Assembly (NCBI RefSeq): GCF_035984415.1 | Contig: NZ_CP130720.1 | Location: 8,060,001-8,124,000, forward strand | From: Streptomyces sp. NBC_01296 | Lineage (GTDB): Bacteria; Actinomycetota; Actinomycetes; Streptomycetales; Streptomycetaceae | DNA: 64,000 nucleotides | Direction of reading: 5' to 3' | Shown: piece after piece, positions 40,633 through 49,512 of the stretch | Layout of the letters: every line of letters starts with the position of its first letter | Numbering within the stretch: the stretch's first letter is position 1 | Made by a program: the position numbers and the translations under genes | The notes under the pieces: generated by a model | Databases searched by the model: none | Told to the model about the DNA's origin: nothing | The model's input: the letters and a program-made list of their open reading frames with translations, nothing else

Positions 40633-41742
40633 ATGGGTGTTCCGATCCGCGCCGACCTGGCCGCCATCCCCGACTACAACATCCCCGCAACGGCACCCGA
40701 CGCCGTCCTGCTCAACTCCAACGAAGGGCCGTTGCCGCCCCCGCCCTCGGTGGTCGCGGCCATCGCCCGCGCCGCCGTCGAAGGCCACCGCTACCCCCAG
40801 TGGTTCTCCGACACCCTCGTGAGCCGGCTGGCAGCGGACCTCGCCGTGCCCGAGCCGTGGATCGGCGTCGGCTGCGGATCGGTCAGCCTCTGCCGCGACC
40901 TGATCCAGGCCGCTTGCGGCCCGGGGGACGAAGTCCTGTGCGCCTGGCGGTCCTTCGACGCCTACCCGGCCTTCGCCCGGGCCGCCGGGGTCCGTGTCCG
41001 TACCGTCCCCCTCGACGCGGAACACCGCCACGATCTCGGGGCGATGCTCGACGCGGTCACCCCGGCCACCCGGGTCGTCTTCGTGTGCAACCCCAACAAC
41101 CCCACCGGGACGGTGGTCCGCAGCCGCGAACTGCACGACTTCCTGGAGCGGCTGCCCGACCGCGTCCTGGTCGTACTGGACGAGGCCTACCGGGAGTTCG
41201 TCACCGACCCCGACGTACCGGACGGCATCGCGCTCTCCCGCGCGCGGCGGAACGTGGCCGTGCTGCGCACCTTCTCCAAGGCGTACGGGCTGGCCGGAGT
41301 CCGTATCGGGTACTGCGTGGCGCCGCCGGCCGTGGTGTCCGCACTGCACAAGGTGGCCGTCCCCTTCGCGGTCAGCCGCCTCGCCCAGGCGGCCGCCCTC
41401 GCCGCACTCGACCACCCCGCGGAAGTACGGGCCCGCTGCGCAGCCGTGGTCCGGGAACGGGACCGGCTGCACACCCGCCTCCTGGAAGCCGGATACCCGG
41501 TACCCCCGTCCCAGGCCAACTTCCTCTGGCTCCCCGTGGGCGAACGGGCCACGGAATTCGCCGATTTCTGCGCCCGCCACGGCGTTCTGGTCCGGGCCTT
41601 CCCCGGGGACGGCATCCGCGTCACCGTCGGCCTACCGGAGGAGAACGACGCCTTCCTCTGCGCGGCTGCCCAGGCCTTCCCGCCGAACGGGCGGCGCCCG
41701 GCGGCATCCGTTGACATCATGGTCGCGCCGGGGAGGTCCTGA
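40633..41742 (+). CDS. HisC-like class I/II aminotransferase
   Basis: A 369-residue PLP enzyme of the histidinol-phosphate aminotransferase group. It starts with DYNIPATAPDAVLLNSNEGPLPPP and has VGCGSVSLCRDLIQA (cofactor phosphate), VFVCNPNNPTGTVV, LVVLDEAYREF and the lysine motif TFSKAYGLAGVRIGY. It is probably a pathway-specific paralogue rather than the histidine-biosynthesis enzyme, because it lies inside the array. GAGGAG precedes the ATG at 40633. It could transaminate a non-standard keto acid for an NRPS A domain. Confidence 0.9.
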   Translation: MGVPIRADLAAIPDYNIPATAPDAVLLNSNEGPLPPPPSVVAAIARAAVEGHRYPQWFSDTLVSRLAADLAVPEPWIGVGCGSVSLCRDLIQAACGPGDEVLCAWRSFDAYPAFARAAGVRVRTVPLDAEHRHDLGAMLDAVTPATRVVFVCNPNNPTGTVVRSRELHDFLERLPDRVLVVLDEAYREFVTDPDVPDGIALSRARRNVAVLRTFSKAYGLAGVRIGYCVAPPAVVSALHKVAVPFAVSRLAQAAALAALDHPAEVRARCAAVVRERDRLHTRLLEAGYPVPPSQANFLWLPVGERATEFADFCARHGVLVRAFPGDGIRVTVGLPEENDAFLCAAAQAFPPNGRRPAASVDIMVAPGRS

Positions 41743-41762
41743 CGGGGTGGGGTGGCGGCGCT

Positions 41763-43541
41763 GTGGTCGGTACGGGGGAGCACGAACGGGAGCTGCTGCA
41801 GGGTGAACTCGCCGAACAGGTGGCCCTGCTCGCGGACCGGGCCGGAGCGGACTCCGCCGCCTCGCTGATCCGCCGCACGGCCCGCCGAGCCCAGTCCCCG
41901 CGGGCCCGGATCTGCGTCATCGGCGGCAGCAACGTCGGCAAGTCCCGCCTCGTCAACGAGCTGATCGGCACGGTCTGCCTGCCGGTGTCCGTGCACCCGA
42001 CGGACGGACCGCCGGTCGTCGTGCGCCCGTACATCGCCGAGTCCGCCGAGTCCGCCGAATCCGGGGCTCCCCGGACCTCTGAGGAGGCCGGACCCGAGCA
42101 CCCCGGCCCGGCCGGCCTGCGTACCGTGCGCGTCGAGGTGCCCTCCGGGTCCTGGCCCGCCCGTGCCGGAGTGGAAATCGTCGACACCCCCGGCTGGGAG
42201 GGCTGGTCCGGAGTGCGGCAGCCCGACACCGCAGCCCTCGCCAGGATCGTCGGCGACTGCGACGTGGTGGTCGTCGTCACCGAGGCGCGCCGCGCGATGC
42301 TCGCCACCGAACAGGCCCGGATCAAGGCACTGGCCGCCGCTCCGCACAGCCCCCCGCTCGCCGTCGTCGTCACGAAGCTCGCCGAGGTCGAGGACGAGGC
42401 GGCCGACATCCTGCGGCGCGTCAACCACCTCGTCTCGGTCCTGGCCCCGGAGGCTCTGGTGCTGCCCGGACCGGTCCCCGGGAACGGCGCGCCGCAGGGG
42501 GCCGGGGAACCCGACGGCGTCGCCCCGCTCCGCGCGGCCCTGGGCCAGCTGGCCGGCATCCGGCTGCGCCGCGCGCTGCGCACCATCCGCAGGCTGCACC
42601 TCCTCGCGGCCACCTGCGGCCTGGTCGAAGAGGCCGCCGCGCGGGCGCTCACGGACGTGCACCGGACCGACCCCGTCAGAACGCGGGCCGCACAGATCTG
42701 GCACACGGCCCACGAGAGCGCACGCTTCCACTGGATCGTGCTCAGCGCCGACGCGGGGGAATGGCGCGCCTCCCTCGTCCAGACGATCGCCGCCGAGGCG
42801 CGCAGGCGCCGTGCCGCCGCAGCACGCGAACTCGCCGCGCGCTTCTCCCGGATGCTGGAGACGGCGGAGGAACAGCACTTCATCCGCCTCCACGCGATCC
42901 CGTACACCGCCGAGGCCCTGCAGCAGTTCGAATCGTGGATCACCCAGGCAGTCGACCGGGTGCTCGAAGAGGACACCCGCCGACTGCGCGGCATCCTGCT
43001 CCGCAACAGGCCTGGCGAGGAACTGTTCCAGGGACTGGCCGCCCCCGGTGCCGGGCGGGTCGTACCGGCCGCGGCCCTGCCCGGTGTCGCCGATGCGGCC
43101 GCCGCCGCGGAGTCGCAGAACGCCACCGGTTGGGACGCCTCGTGGCTGCCGGAGTTCGTCGGCACCGCCATCGAGAGCGTGCTGGCTCCCGTCTCGACGG
43201 AGGTCGTGGCGCAGATCGCGGGAGCGGCCGGTACGGCGCTGGTCACGGAAGCGCTCGAACACGGCCAGGCCGAGCGCCGTGAGCGCGCCATAGGCGACCT
43301 GGAACGGATCGTCGAGGCGGCCTTCACGGAGCAGGTGGCGCGGACCGAGGCACGCATCGGGCAGGTGTACGACCGCCTGCTGAGCCAGGCGCGGGACCGT
43401 GACGAGCAGTGGTGGCGGCTGCACACCACAGCCGTCGCCGCGCAGCCGGAGTCCCTCGACCACTGGCGTTCACTGCAGAGCACGGCGCGGTCGCTGAGCC
43501 GCTCCGTGCAGGCCCACCTCTCTCCCCTGGAAGGGACCTGA
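41763..43541 (+). CDS. Dynamin-family-like GTPase A
   Basis: A 592-residue GTPase. The G1 loop is GGSNVGKS (about 54-61), G3 is VDTPGWEG, and G4 is TKLAE in VVVTKLAEVED. The remainder is helical with coiled-coil character (QTIAAEARRRRAAAARELAARFSRM) and a weakly hydrophobic segment (VLAPVSTEVVAQIAGAAGTALV). The GTG at 41763 is 20 bases after the HisC-like gene. Its partner follows directly (TGATG overlap). Pairs of bacterial dynamin-like proteins usually work as hetero-oligomers on membranes. Why a pair should end a biosynthetic array is unclear. Confidence 0.8.
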   Translation: MVGTGEHERELLQGELAEQVALLADRAGADSAASLIRRTARRAQSPRARICVIGGSNVGKSRLVNELIGTVCLPVSVHPTDGPPVVVRPYIAESAESAESGAPRTSEEAGPEHPGPAGLRTVRVEVPSGSWPARAGVEIVDTPGWEGWSGVRQPDTAALARIVGDCDVVVVVTEARRAMLATEQARIKALAAAPHSPPLAVVVTKLAEVEDEAADILRRVNHLVSVLAPEALVLPGPVPGNGAPQGAGEPDGVAPLRAALGQLAGIRLRRALRTIRRLHLLAATCGLVEEAAARALTDVHRTDPVRTRAAQIWHTAHESARFHWIVLSADAGEWRASLVQTIAAEARRRRAAAARELAARFSRMLETAEEQHFIRLHAIPYTAEALQQFESWITQAVDRVLEEDTRRLRGILLRNRPGEELFQGLAAPGAGRVVPAAALPGVADAAAAAESQNATGWDASWLPEFVGTAIESVLAPVSTEVVAQIAGAAGTALVTEALEHGQAERRERAIGDLERIVEAAFTEQVARTEARIGQVYDRLLSQARDRDEQWWRLHTTAVAAQPESLDHWRSLQSTARSLSRSVQAHLSPLEGT

Positions 43542-45613
43542 TGGCGCACGAGAACCGGCAGTTACCGGCCGGCCAGGAATCACCGGCCGTGCAGTTCCGC
43601 GGCTGGAGCGACAACATCGGAACACTGCGCTCGTACTACCAGCGCCTGCAGCGCGTGGCCGGCGAGGCCGCGGCGGTCATCGCCCCGCCCGGCGGCGCGG
43701 GCGCGGCACTGGACCTCGGGATCAACGGGGCGGTCTTCGAGCGCGAGACCTTCCGCATCATGGTGCTCGGCGAGTTCAGCAGCGGCAAGAGCACCCTGAT
43801 CAACGCCTTGCTGGGAAAGCGGCTGCTGCCCACCAAGGCCAATCCGGCCACCGCCTTCACCACCGTCCTGCGCTGGGGCGAGACCGAGCGGGCCTGGCTG
43901 TACCGGGACGCGGACCGGCAGGGCGTCGAGACGGCCGTCACGACGGAGGAGTTCAAGCGGGAGGTCTCCCTCCAGATCGACGCGTACGGCGCGCCCCGCA
44001 CCCCCTCGTTCGCGCTGGCCGTCGTCGAACAGCCGCTGGAGCTGCTGCGCCGGTCCGTCGAGATCGTGGATTCGGCCGGGATCAACGAGAGTTCCGACCG
44101 CGAGCTGGTGACCCTGCGGTACCTGGAGGAGGTGGACGCCGTCGTGTTCGTCACCGACGCGGGACGGCCGTTCACCCTCCACGAGACCGAGAACTACCTC
44201 ACCCGGGTCCGCAAGCTCGGGCACCGCGACATCTTCTTCGTCGTGAACCAGTTCGACCGGATCGAGGAGGAGGAACGGGCGGAGGTGATGAGCCGCTGCC
44301 GCAACGCGGTCGCCGAGCTCAGCGGGGGATCCGGTTCCACCGCCGCTGCCAACGTCTTCTTCATCAGCGCCCTCCAGGCCCTGCGGTCGCGGATCGACGG
44401 CGACGCGGAAGGCCTGAAGGCATCGGGGATCGGGCGGCTGGAGTCCGCCCTCGAGGTCTTCTGCATGCGCGACGCGGCCCGGGTGAAGTTCGTCCGTCTC
44501 GCCGAGTTCCTGCGCCACAACGCCGTCAACCTGCGAGTGCGGTTGCACGACGAGGGCGCGATCCTGATGAAGTCGACGGCGGAGCTGCGGGAGCTCCTCG
44601 ACCGCAGCCAGTCCACCCAGGACCAACTGCGGGCCAGCGCCGACGCGATCCGCGACATCGTCGGCGGCAAGATCCTCGACATCGAGAACGAACTGCAGCT
44701 GAAGTTCAGCGCGTTCCTGATCGACATCAGCCGCGAGATCGCCGACTGGCACGTCACGAGCGGTCCCGGACGCCTGAGCCGAGCCGTCCGGTCCTTCACC
44801 AAGGGCGGCCGCGTCGCCGCCCAGCACGAGCTGATGGACGCGTACACCGTCCGGCTCCAGGAACGCATGCAGGTCTTCTGCGCCCAGGATCTGGACCAGC
44901 TCATCGAGCAGCGGCAGGCCGATCTGGTGCGCCAGCTCGAACCGCTGATCAGGGCGCACGCGACCCTCCTCGACAAGCTCCGCGCGGAACTCACCGGCAA
45001 CACGCAGTCGATCCGCGACCAGAACGATCTGCTCTACACGCTCGCCATCGCGGCGGGGAAGGGCCACGGGCGCGACGGGCGCCGCCACCGCGACGACGTG
45101 CCGCTGCTGTTCCGCCCCAGCTCGCTCATGGCGATCGGCGCGGGCACCGGTGCGACGGTGGTCGGCGGAACGGCCGCCGCCGCAGCGGCCGGCCTGATCA
45201 GTCTGGCCCTTCCACCGGTCGGCGTGGCGGTGGCCATCGGTGCGGCCATCGGACCGCTGCTGGCCTCGGGGGCGGTCATCTTCGCCAACGGCAAGCTGCA
45301 GTCGCGCGCGGCCGAGGAGTTCTCCGACCACGTGAAGGACTCGGCAGGCCTGACCGCCCTCCAGTACGCGGACAGCCGCGCCGCCGACCTGCGCGCCGTC
45401 TGGGGCGGGATCAGCGAAACGCTCCACATCCAGCTCCAGGACCTCATCGGCATCGTCCAGCGCAACATCGACGAGTCCCGGCTGGACGAGCAGGCCAAGG
45501 CGGGCATGCGGGACCAGCTCTACGCGTACGAGCAGCGGATCACCGATGTGGAGCAGCACATCGCGGCCTTCCTGCAGCCGTTCGTCTCCGAGGCGGAGCC
45601 CGATCAGGCGTAG
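43541..45613 (+). CDS. Dynamin-family GTPase B with membrane hairpin
   Basis: A 690-residue bacterial dynamin-like protein. G1 is GEFSSGKSTLINALLG (about 77-92), the threonine of G2 lies in NPATAFTTVLRWG, G3 is VDSAGINES and G4 is VVNQFDRI. A long helical stalk follows (to about 510). A hydrophobic membrane paddle then reads LMAIGAGTGATVVGGTAAAAAA to GAAIGPLLASGAVIFANGK (about 525-580), and a C-terminal helix bundle closes the stalk. GGAAGGGA precedes the ATG, which shares a base with the previous stop. It likely remodels or protects membranes together with GTPase A. Streptomyces DynA/DynB, which act at sporulation septa, are the nearest known pair. Confidence 0.9.
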   Translation: MAHENRQLPAGQESPAVQFRGWSDNIGTLRSYYQRLQRVAGEAAAVIAPPGGAGAALDLGINGAVFERETFRIMVLGEFSSGKSTLINALLGKRLLPTKANPATAFTTVLRWGETERAWLYRDADRQGVETAVTTEEFKREVSLQIDAYGAPRTPSFALAVVEQPLELLRRSVEIVDSAGINESSDRELVTLRYLEEVDAVVFVTDAGRPFTLHETENYLTRVRKLGHRDIFFVVNQFDRIEEEERAEVMSRCRNAVAELSGGSGSTAAANVFFISALQALRSRIDGDAEGLKASGIGRLESALEVFCMRDAARVKFVRLAEFLRHNAVNLRVRLHDEGAILMKSTAELRELLDRSQSTQDQLRASADAIRDIVGGKILDIENELQLKFSAFLIDISREIADWHVTSGPGRLSRAVRSFTKGGRVAAQHELMDAYTVRLQERMQVFCAQDLDQLIEQRQADLVRQLEPLIRAHATLLDKLRAELTGNTQSIRDQNDLLYTLAIAAGKGHGRDGRRHRDDVPLLFRPSSLMAIGAGTGATVVGGTAAAAAAGLISLALPPVGVAVAIGAAIGPLLASGAVIFANGKLQSRAAEEFSDHVKDSAGLTALQYADSRAADLRAVWGGISETLHIQLQDLIGIVQRNIDESRLDEQAKAGMRDQLYAYEQRITDVEQHIAAFLQPFVSEAEPDQA

Positions 45614-45623
45614 TGGCCGGGCG

Positions 45624-47063
45624 TCAGACGGCGGCGGGGAGTGCGGCGGCAGCCCGCCGGTCGAGGGAGTGGGTGTAGCGGCGCAGGAGGAGGACGGCGG
45701 TGGTGGCGAGGCCGATGAGGAGGCCGAGCCAGATGCCGAGGGTGTCGAGGCCGAGCGCGTAGGCGAGGAGCCAGGAGGCGGGCAGTCCGACGGCCCAGTA
45801 GCCGATGAGGGTGATCCGGAAGCCGCTCTTGGTGTCGTCGAGGCCGCGCAGGAGTCCGACGCCGATGTTCTGGGCGCAGTCGAAGAACTGGAGGAAGGCG
45901 GTGACGAGGAGGAGCTGGGTGGCGATGGTGAGGGCCTGGTCGGAGCCGGTGTCGAGGAAGGGGGCGAGGACCAGGCGGGGGACGGTGACGTAGAGGATGC
46001 CGACGACGGCCATGACGGCGGCGGCGCAGGCCAGTGCGGTGTCCTTGATGCGGCGGGCGTCGTCGTGGTGGCCGAGGGCGAGTTCGCGGCTGACGTTGAT
46101 CGATGCGGCGTGGGAGAGGCCGACGGCGACCTGGAAGACGATGTAGACGAGCTGGTTGACGGCGGTGTGCGCGGCGAGGGCCTCGGGGCCGAAGGAGCCC
46201 GCCATGAGGGCGGTGAGGGAGAAGAACCCGGCCTCGGAGCCGTACGTCGCGGCGATCGGTACGCCGAGGCCGACCAGGTGCCCCACGACCTTGGGATCGG
46301 CCTTGGCGATGTTCAGGGAGAGCAGGGGCTCGAGTTCCTCGTCCTTCTTCGCCGAGAGGTAGAGGGCGAGGAAGGTCAGGAGGTAGACGGTGGAGGTGGC
46401 GATGCCGACGCCGGTCAGGCCGAGCTCGGGGAGGCCGAAGTTGCCGTGGATGAGGATCCAGTTGAGGCCGGCGTTGACGGCGACCGAGGCGATGGTGATC
46501 TGCAGGAGGGCCTGGGGGCGGCGCATCCCGACGGTGAACTGGCGGACGGCCTGGAACCAGAGGCAGGGCAGCAGGCCGGGGGCGAGTGCGTAGAGCAGGG
46601 TTCGGGCGAGGTCGACGACGGCCGCGTCCTGGCCGAGCCAGGACAGGGCCTGGCCTATGAGGACCATCAGGACGGCGCCGGTGACACCGGCGAGGGTGGC
46701 CACGGCGAGGCCGGCCCGGACGATCGCCCGTACTTCGCCCTGTGCGTCGTGCGCGTCGTGTGCCGGAAGCTCTCCCGCGCGGTCCGTGTCCGGGGCGGCG
46801 GCGCCCTCGGCCGTCTGCCGCTCGGCGCGGGCGGCCGCGGCGGCTATCCGGTTGCCGACGGACGTCACGAGGCCGACGCCCATGGTGCGCAGCTGGTTGA
46901 AGATGACGATCGCCAGGCCGCCTGCGGCGAGCTCGGTGGTACCGAGCAGGCCCATCATCACCGTGTCGGTGGTGGTCAGGGCCACCTGGGCGAGCTGGGT
47001 GAGGATCAGGGGGACGGCGAGGACGCCGAGGGCGCGGCTGTCGCGCAGGAGAGTGGTCGGCAT
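45624..47063 (-). CDS. MATE-family multidrug/metallophore exporter
   Basis: A 479-residue transporter with twelve predicted helices in two halves. It begins VLAVPLILTQLAQVALTTTDTVMMG (the conserved first-helix motif) and has VRQFTVGMRRPQ and LNWILIHGNFGLPELGLTGVGIATS, as in NorM-type MATE proteins. It is the last gene of a minus-strand operon, three bases after the SbnA-like gene, and ends 10 bases from the dynamin gene on the other strand. The probable role is to export the metallophore made by the operon. Confidence 0.93.
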   Translation of the reverse strand: MPTTLLRDSRALGVLAVPLILTQLAQVALTTTDTVMMGLLGTTELAAGGLAIVIFNQLRTMGVGLVTSVGNRIAAAAARAERQTAEGAAAPDTDRAGELPAHDAHDAQGEVRAIVRAGLAVATLAGVTGAVLMVLIGQALSWLGQDAAVVDLARTLLYALAPGLLPCLWFQAVRQFTVGMRRPQALLQITIASVAVNAGLNWILIHGNFGLPELGLTGVGIATSTVYLLTFLALYLSAKKDEELEPLLSLNIAKADPKVVGHLVGLGVPIAATYGSEAGFFSLTALMAGSFGPEALAAHTAVNQLVYIVFQVAVGLSHAASINVSRELALGHHDDARRIKDTALACAAAVMAVVGILYVTVPRLVLAPFLDTGSDQALTIATQLLLVTAFLQFFDCAQNIGVGLLRGLDDTKSGFRITLIGYWAVGLPASWLLAYALGLDTLGIWLGLLIGLATTAVLLLRRYTHSLDRRAAAALPAAV

Positions 47064-47066
47064 GGG

Positions 47067-48095
47067 TTATCGGTTCCCGCGGAGTTTGGTGAGGAGTTCG
47101 TCGATCTCCCGCTCGGCCTCGGAGCTGAGCAGGTCGCGTTCGCGCATCCAGTCGTCGTTGAAGACCGTGTCCATGTACTTCTCGCCCCCGTCGTTGATCA
47201 GGGCGACCATAGTGCTGCCGGGAGGCAGGGCGGACAGCCGGTGCAGTGCCGCGTGGACCACGCCGCCGGCGGAGCCGCCGATGAGCAGGCCCGTACGGGC
47301 GACGGCGCGGCAGGTGGCGAAGGCTTCGATGTCGCCGACCTTGACGCCTTCGTCGAGGAGGTCGAAGTCGACGAGCGCGCCGAGTTCGGCGCCTTCGGGG
47401 GTACCCGTGCCGGACTGGTAGTAGTCGTGGGCGGGGCCGCCGAAGGCGATGGAGCCCTTCGGCTCGACGCCGACGACGCTGAACCCGGCGATGAGCCTGC
47501 CGAGCTCGCGCGCGGTGCCGAACAGGGCGCCGCCGGTGCCGACTGCGGCGATGAGCACGTCCAGGCTCCCGTCGAGGGCCTCGACGAGTTCATGGGCGAC
47601 GGGGTGGTAACCGGCGCCGTTGGCGGGGTTGTTGTGCTGCTCGGTGAACACGGTGTTGTCCTGGCCCCGGGCCATCTCCTCGGCGAGTTCCTCGCGGGCG
47701 GCGGTGGCGAGTTCCTCGGTGCCGTCGTCGACGACGTGGACGAGCTCGGTGCCCAGCGCCTTCATGCCGCGCAGCTTGTCGGCGCAGGCGTGGTTGTCGA
47801 CGACGGCGGTGAAGGTGTAGCCGCGCTCGGCGGCGACGACGGCGAGGCCGAGGCCGGTGTTCCCGGAGGTGGACTCGACGATCCGGCCGCCGGGCCGCAG
47901 TTCGCCCGCGGCTTCGGCCGCGTCGATCATGGCACGGGCCATACGGATCTTTGCGGTGCCGGTGGGGTTGTACATCTCCAGCTTGAGCAGGAGGCGGCTG
48001 CCGGTTTCGGTGACGGCGAGTTCCAGCAGGGGGGTGTAGCCGACGAGATCGGATACGCGGGCGACCACGGCGGGCCGCTGAAGGGCTCCGGGCAT
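47067..48095 (-). CDS. SbnA-like PLP synthase (cysteine-synthase fold)
   Basis: A 342-residue beta-substitution enzyme of the cysteine synthase/CBS fold. The cofactor lysine is K49 in NPTGTAKIR, the substrate loop is ESTSGNTGLGLAVVAAERG, and the phosphate site is AAVGTGGALFG. In staphyloferrin B synthesis SbnA joins O-phosphoserine and glutamate to give N-(1-amino-1-carboxy-2-ethyl)-glutamate. An SbnB-like gene sits two genes upstream, so the same step is likely here. A true cysteine synthase is the alternative, but the PTGTAKIR variant and the neighbours argue against it. Confidence 0.87.
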   Translation of the reverse strand: MPGALQRPAVVARVSDLVGYTPLLELAVTETGSRLLLKLEMYNPTGTAKIRMARAMIDAAEAAGELRPGGRIVESTSGNTGLGLAVVAAERGYTFTAVVDNHACADKLRGMKALGTELVHVVDDGTEELATAAREELAEEMARGQDNTVFTEQHNNPANGAGYHPVAHELVEALDGSLDVLIAAVGTGGALFGTARELGRLIAGFSVVGVEPKGSIAFGGPAHDYYQSGTGTPEGAELGALVDFDLLDEGVKVGDIEAFATCRAVARTGLLIGGSAGGVVHAALHRLSALPPGSTMVALINDGGEKYMDTVFNDDWMRERDLLSSEAEREIDELLTKLRGNR

Positions 48096-48141
48096 CGTTG
48101 ACTCCAGGAAGTCGTGGTGACGGCGTGGGGTGCGGGCGGAC

Positions 48142-49512
48142 TCAGGTGAAGTGGCGGTCCAGGCGCCAGCGCGGCCGCGGGTGGCCCGTACGGTCGATGA
48201 CGACCTTGGGCGGGATGGCCAGGTCGTGGAACGGGGACTCGTTGGAGTCCATCTGGTAGCCGGCCGTGTTGGGGTAGACGAGGAGGTCGCCGGTCCGAGG
48301 TCTGCGCGGGAAACCGATCTTGCGCCAGGTGAGCATGTCGGACTCCAGGCAGGTCGCGGCTCCCACGCTCGCCGGGTACAGGCCCGCCCGGGCCTGCGGG
48401 TCGCGGGAGACGAGGTGCGGGTCCGGCAGGTATTCGCTGTTGAACCACTGCTCCGAGAGGCTCAGGCTGGTGCCGTCCACCGTGATCAGCCCGTAGCCGT
48501 CGCGGTCCTTGACGCCCTGGACCGTGAAGACGCTCGCTCCGGCCCGGTCCAGCAGGGCGCGACCGGGCTCGAGGAGCAGGGTGATGCCCGCTTCCTTGAG
48601 GACTTCGGCGAGCTCCTGGCCGCAGCCTTCGGGCCGGGCGGCGAGCAGCGCGGCCAGAGCCTGGGCGCCGGGCTTCGGGCAGTGGTAGGGGTAGAAGTCG
48701 GACGTGCGGAACGACTTGCCGGCGTGGAAGTGCCGCTTGTCGTGTCCTTCCAGGTACGCGTGCCAGCTGTCGGCATCGGTGTAGCTGACCGGGAGGCCGC
48801 CGCCGATGCTGATCCGGCCGGCCTCCAGGCCCTGGACACGGGCCCTTAGGCACAGGTCCGTCAGGTGGGCGGCGAGGTCGGCCCGGGGCTGGATCGCGTA
48901 GCCGGAGAGGTGGAAACTGAAGCCTTCCATCCGTACGGCGTCACCGGCCTCGACACAGAGGGCGAGCGCGGTGGCGAGTTCGGCCTCGTTCATGCCGAAG
49001 CGGCTGTGCGGCTGCACGGGCGGCAGGACGCGCAGCAGGATCCGTGCCGGGCGGGCCGGCCCGCGCAGCACGGAGGTGACGAGGGTGTCGAGTTCGTCGA
49101 GGGCGTCGATGGCGATGAGTGCGCCGTGCTGCACGGCCAGGCACAGCAGGGCGGAGTCCTTGGACGGGCCGGTCAGCACGAGGTGTTCGCCGCGGACGCC
49201 GTGGCCGAGCGCCTCCCGCAGCTCGGCGGCGGAGGCGACGTCCACGCCTGCTCCGGCGGCCGCCGCGCGTTCGGCGAACACGGCCGCCTTGTTGGCCTTC
49301 TTCGCGAAGTACACGAAGCCGTCCACTCCGGCTTCGGCCAGGGCCCGGCGCATCGCGGTCAGGTTCGCGTCGAAGGCGTCGGGAAGTATGAAGTGGAACG
49401 GGCCGCCGAAGGCGTAGGCCAGCTCCGGCAGCAGTCCGCTCGCCAGTACCGCGTCGGTCGCGGCGTCCGGGAGGACGGGCAGGGCGGGCCAGCCGGCGGC
49501 GATGGTCGTCAC
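48142..49512 (-). CDS. Type III PLP decarboxylase (SbnH/DAP-decarboxylase-like)
   Basis: A 456-residue fold-type III enzyme. The PLP lysine is about K72 in YFAKKANKAAVF, followed by AGAGVDVASAAELREAL, the conserved HSRFGMNEAEL, the glycine-rich phosphate loop SIGGGLPVSY, EPGRALLDRAG, and the second-subunit cysteine in GAATCLESDML. It starts at a GTG overlapping the SbnB-like stop. Members in siderophore clusters (SbnH) decarboxylate a diaminopropionate intermediate to an ethylenediamine unit. Here the likely substrate is diaminopropionate or a conjugate of it. Confidence 0.88.
   Translation of the reverse strand: MTTIAAGWPALPVLPDAATDAVLASGLLPELAYAFGGPFHFILPDAFDANLTAMRRALAEAGVDGFVYFAKKANKAAVFAERAAAAGAGVDVASAAELREALGHGVRGEHLVLTGPSKDSALLCLAVQHGALIAIDALDELDTLVTSVLRGPARPARILLRVLPPVQPHSRFGMNEAELATALALCVEAGDAVRMEGFSFHLSGYAIQPRADLAAHLTDLCLRARVQGLEAGRISIGGGLPVSYTDADSWHAYLEGHDKRHFHAGKSFRTSDFYPYHCPKPGAQALAALLAARPEGCGQELAEVLKEAGITLLLEPGRALLDRAGASVFTVQGVKDRDGYGLITVDGTSLSLSEQWFNSEYLPDPHLVSRDPQARAGLYPASVGAATCLESDMLTWRKIGFPRRPRTGDLLVYPNTAGYQMDSNESPFHDLAIPPKVVIDRTGHPRPRWRLDRHFT

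Noticed and set aside
40633..41742. Histidine biosynthesis enzyme hisC
   Set aside because: No other his gene is nearby and the gene is embedded in the biosynthetic array, so a pathway-specific aminotransferase is more likely.
47067..48095. Housekeeping cysteine synthase (cysK/cysM)
   Set aside because: The lysine motif variant and the operon with an SbnB-like gene and a decarboxylase fit SbnA better; no serine acetyltransferase is adjacent.
45546..48101. An 851-codon plus-strand frame across MATE and SbnA-like genes
   Set aside because: It is a shadow of the minus-strand genes, and the repetitive Gly/Glu/Asp composition is typical of antisense translation.
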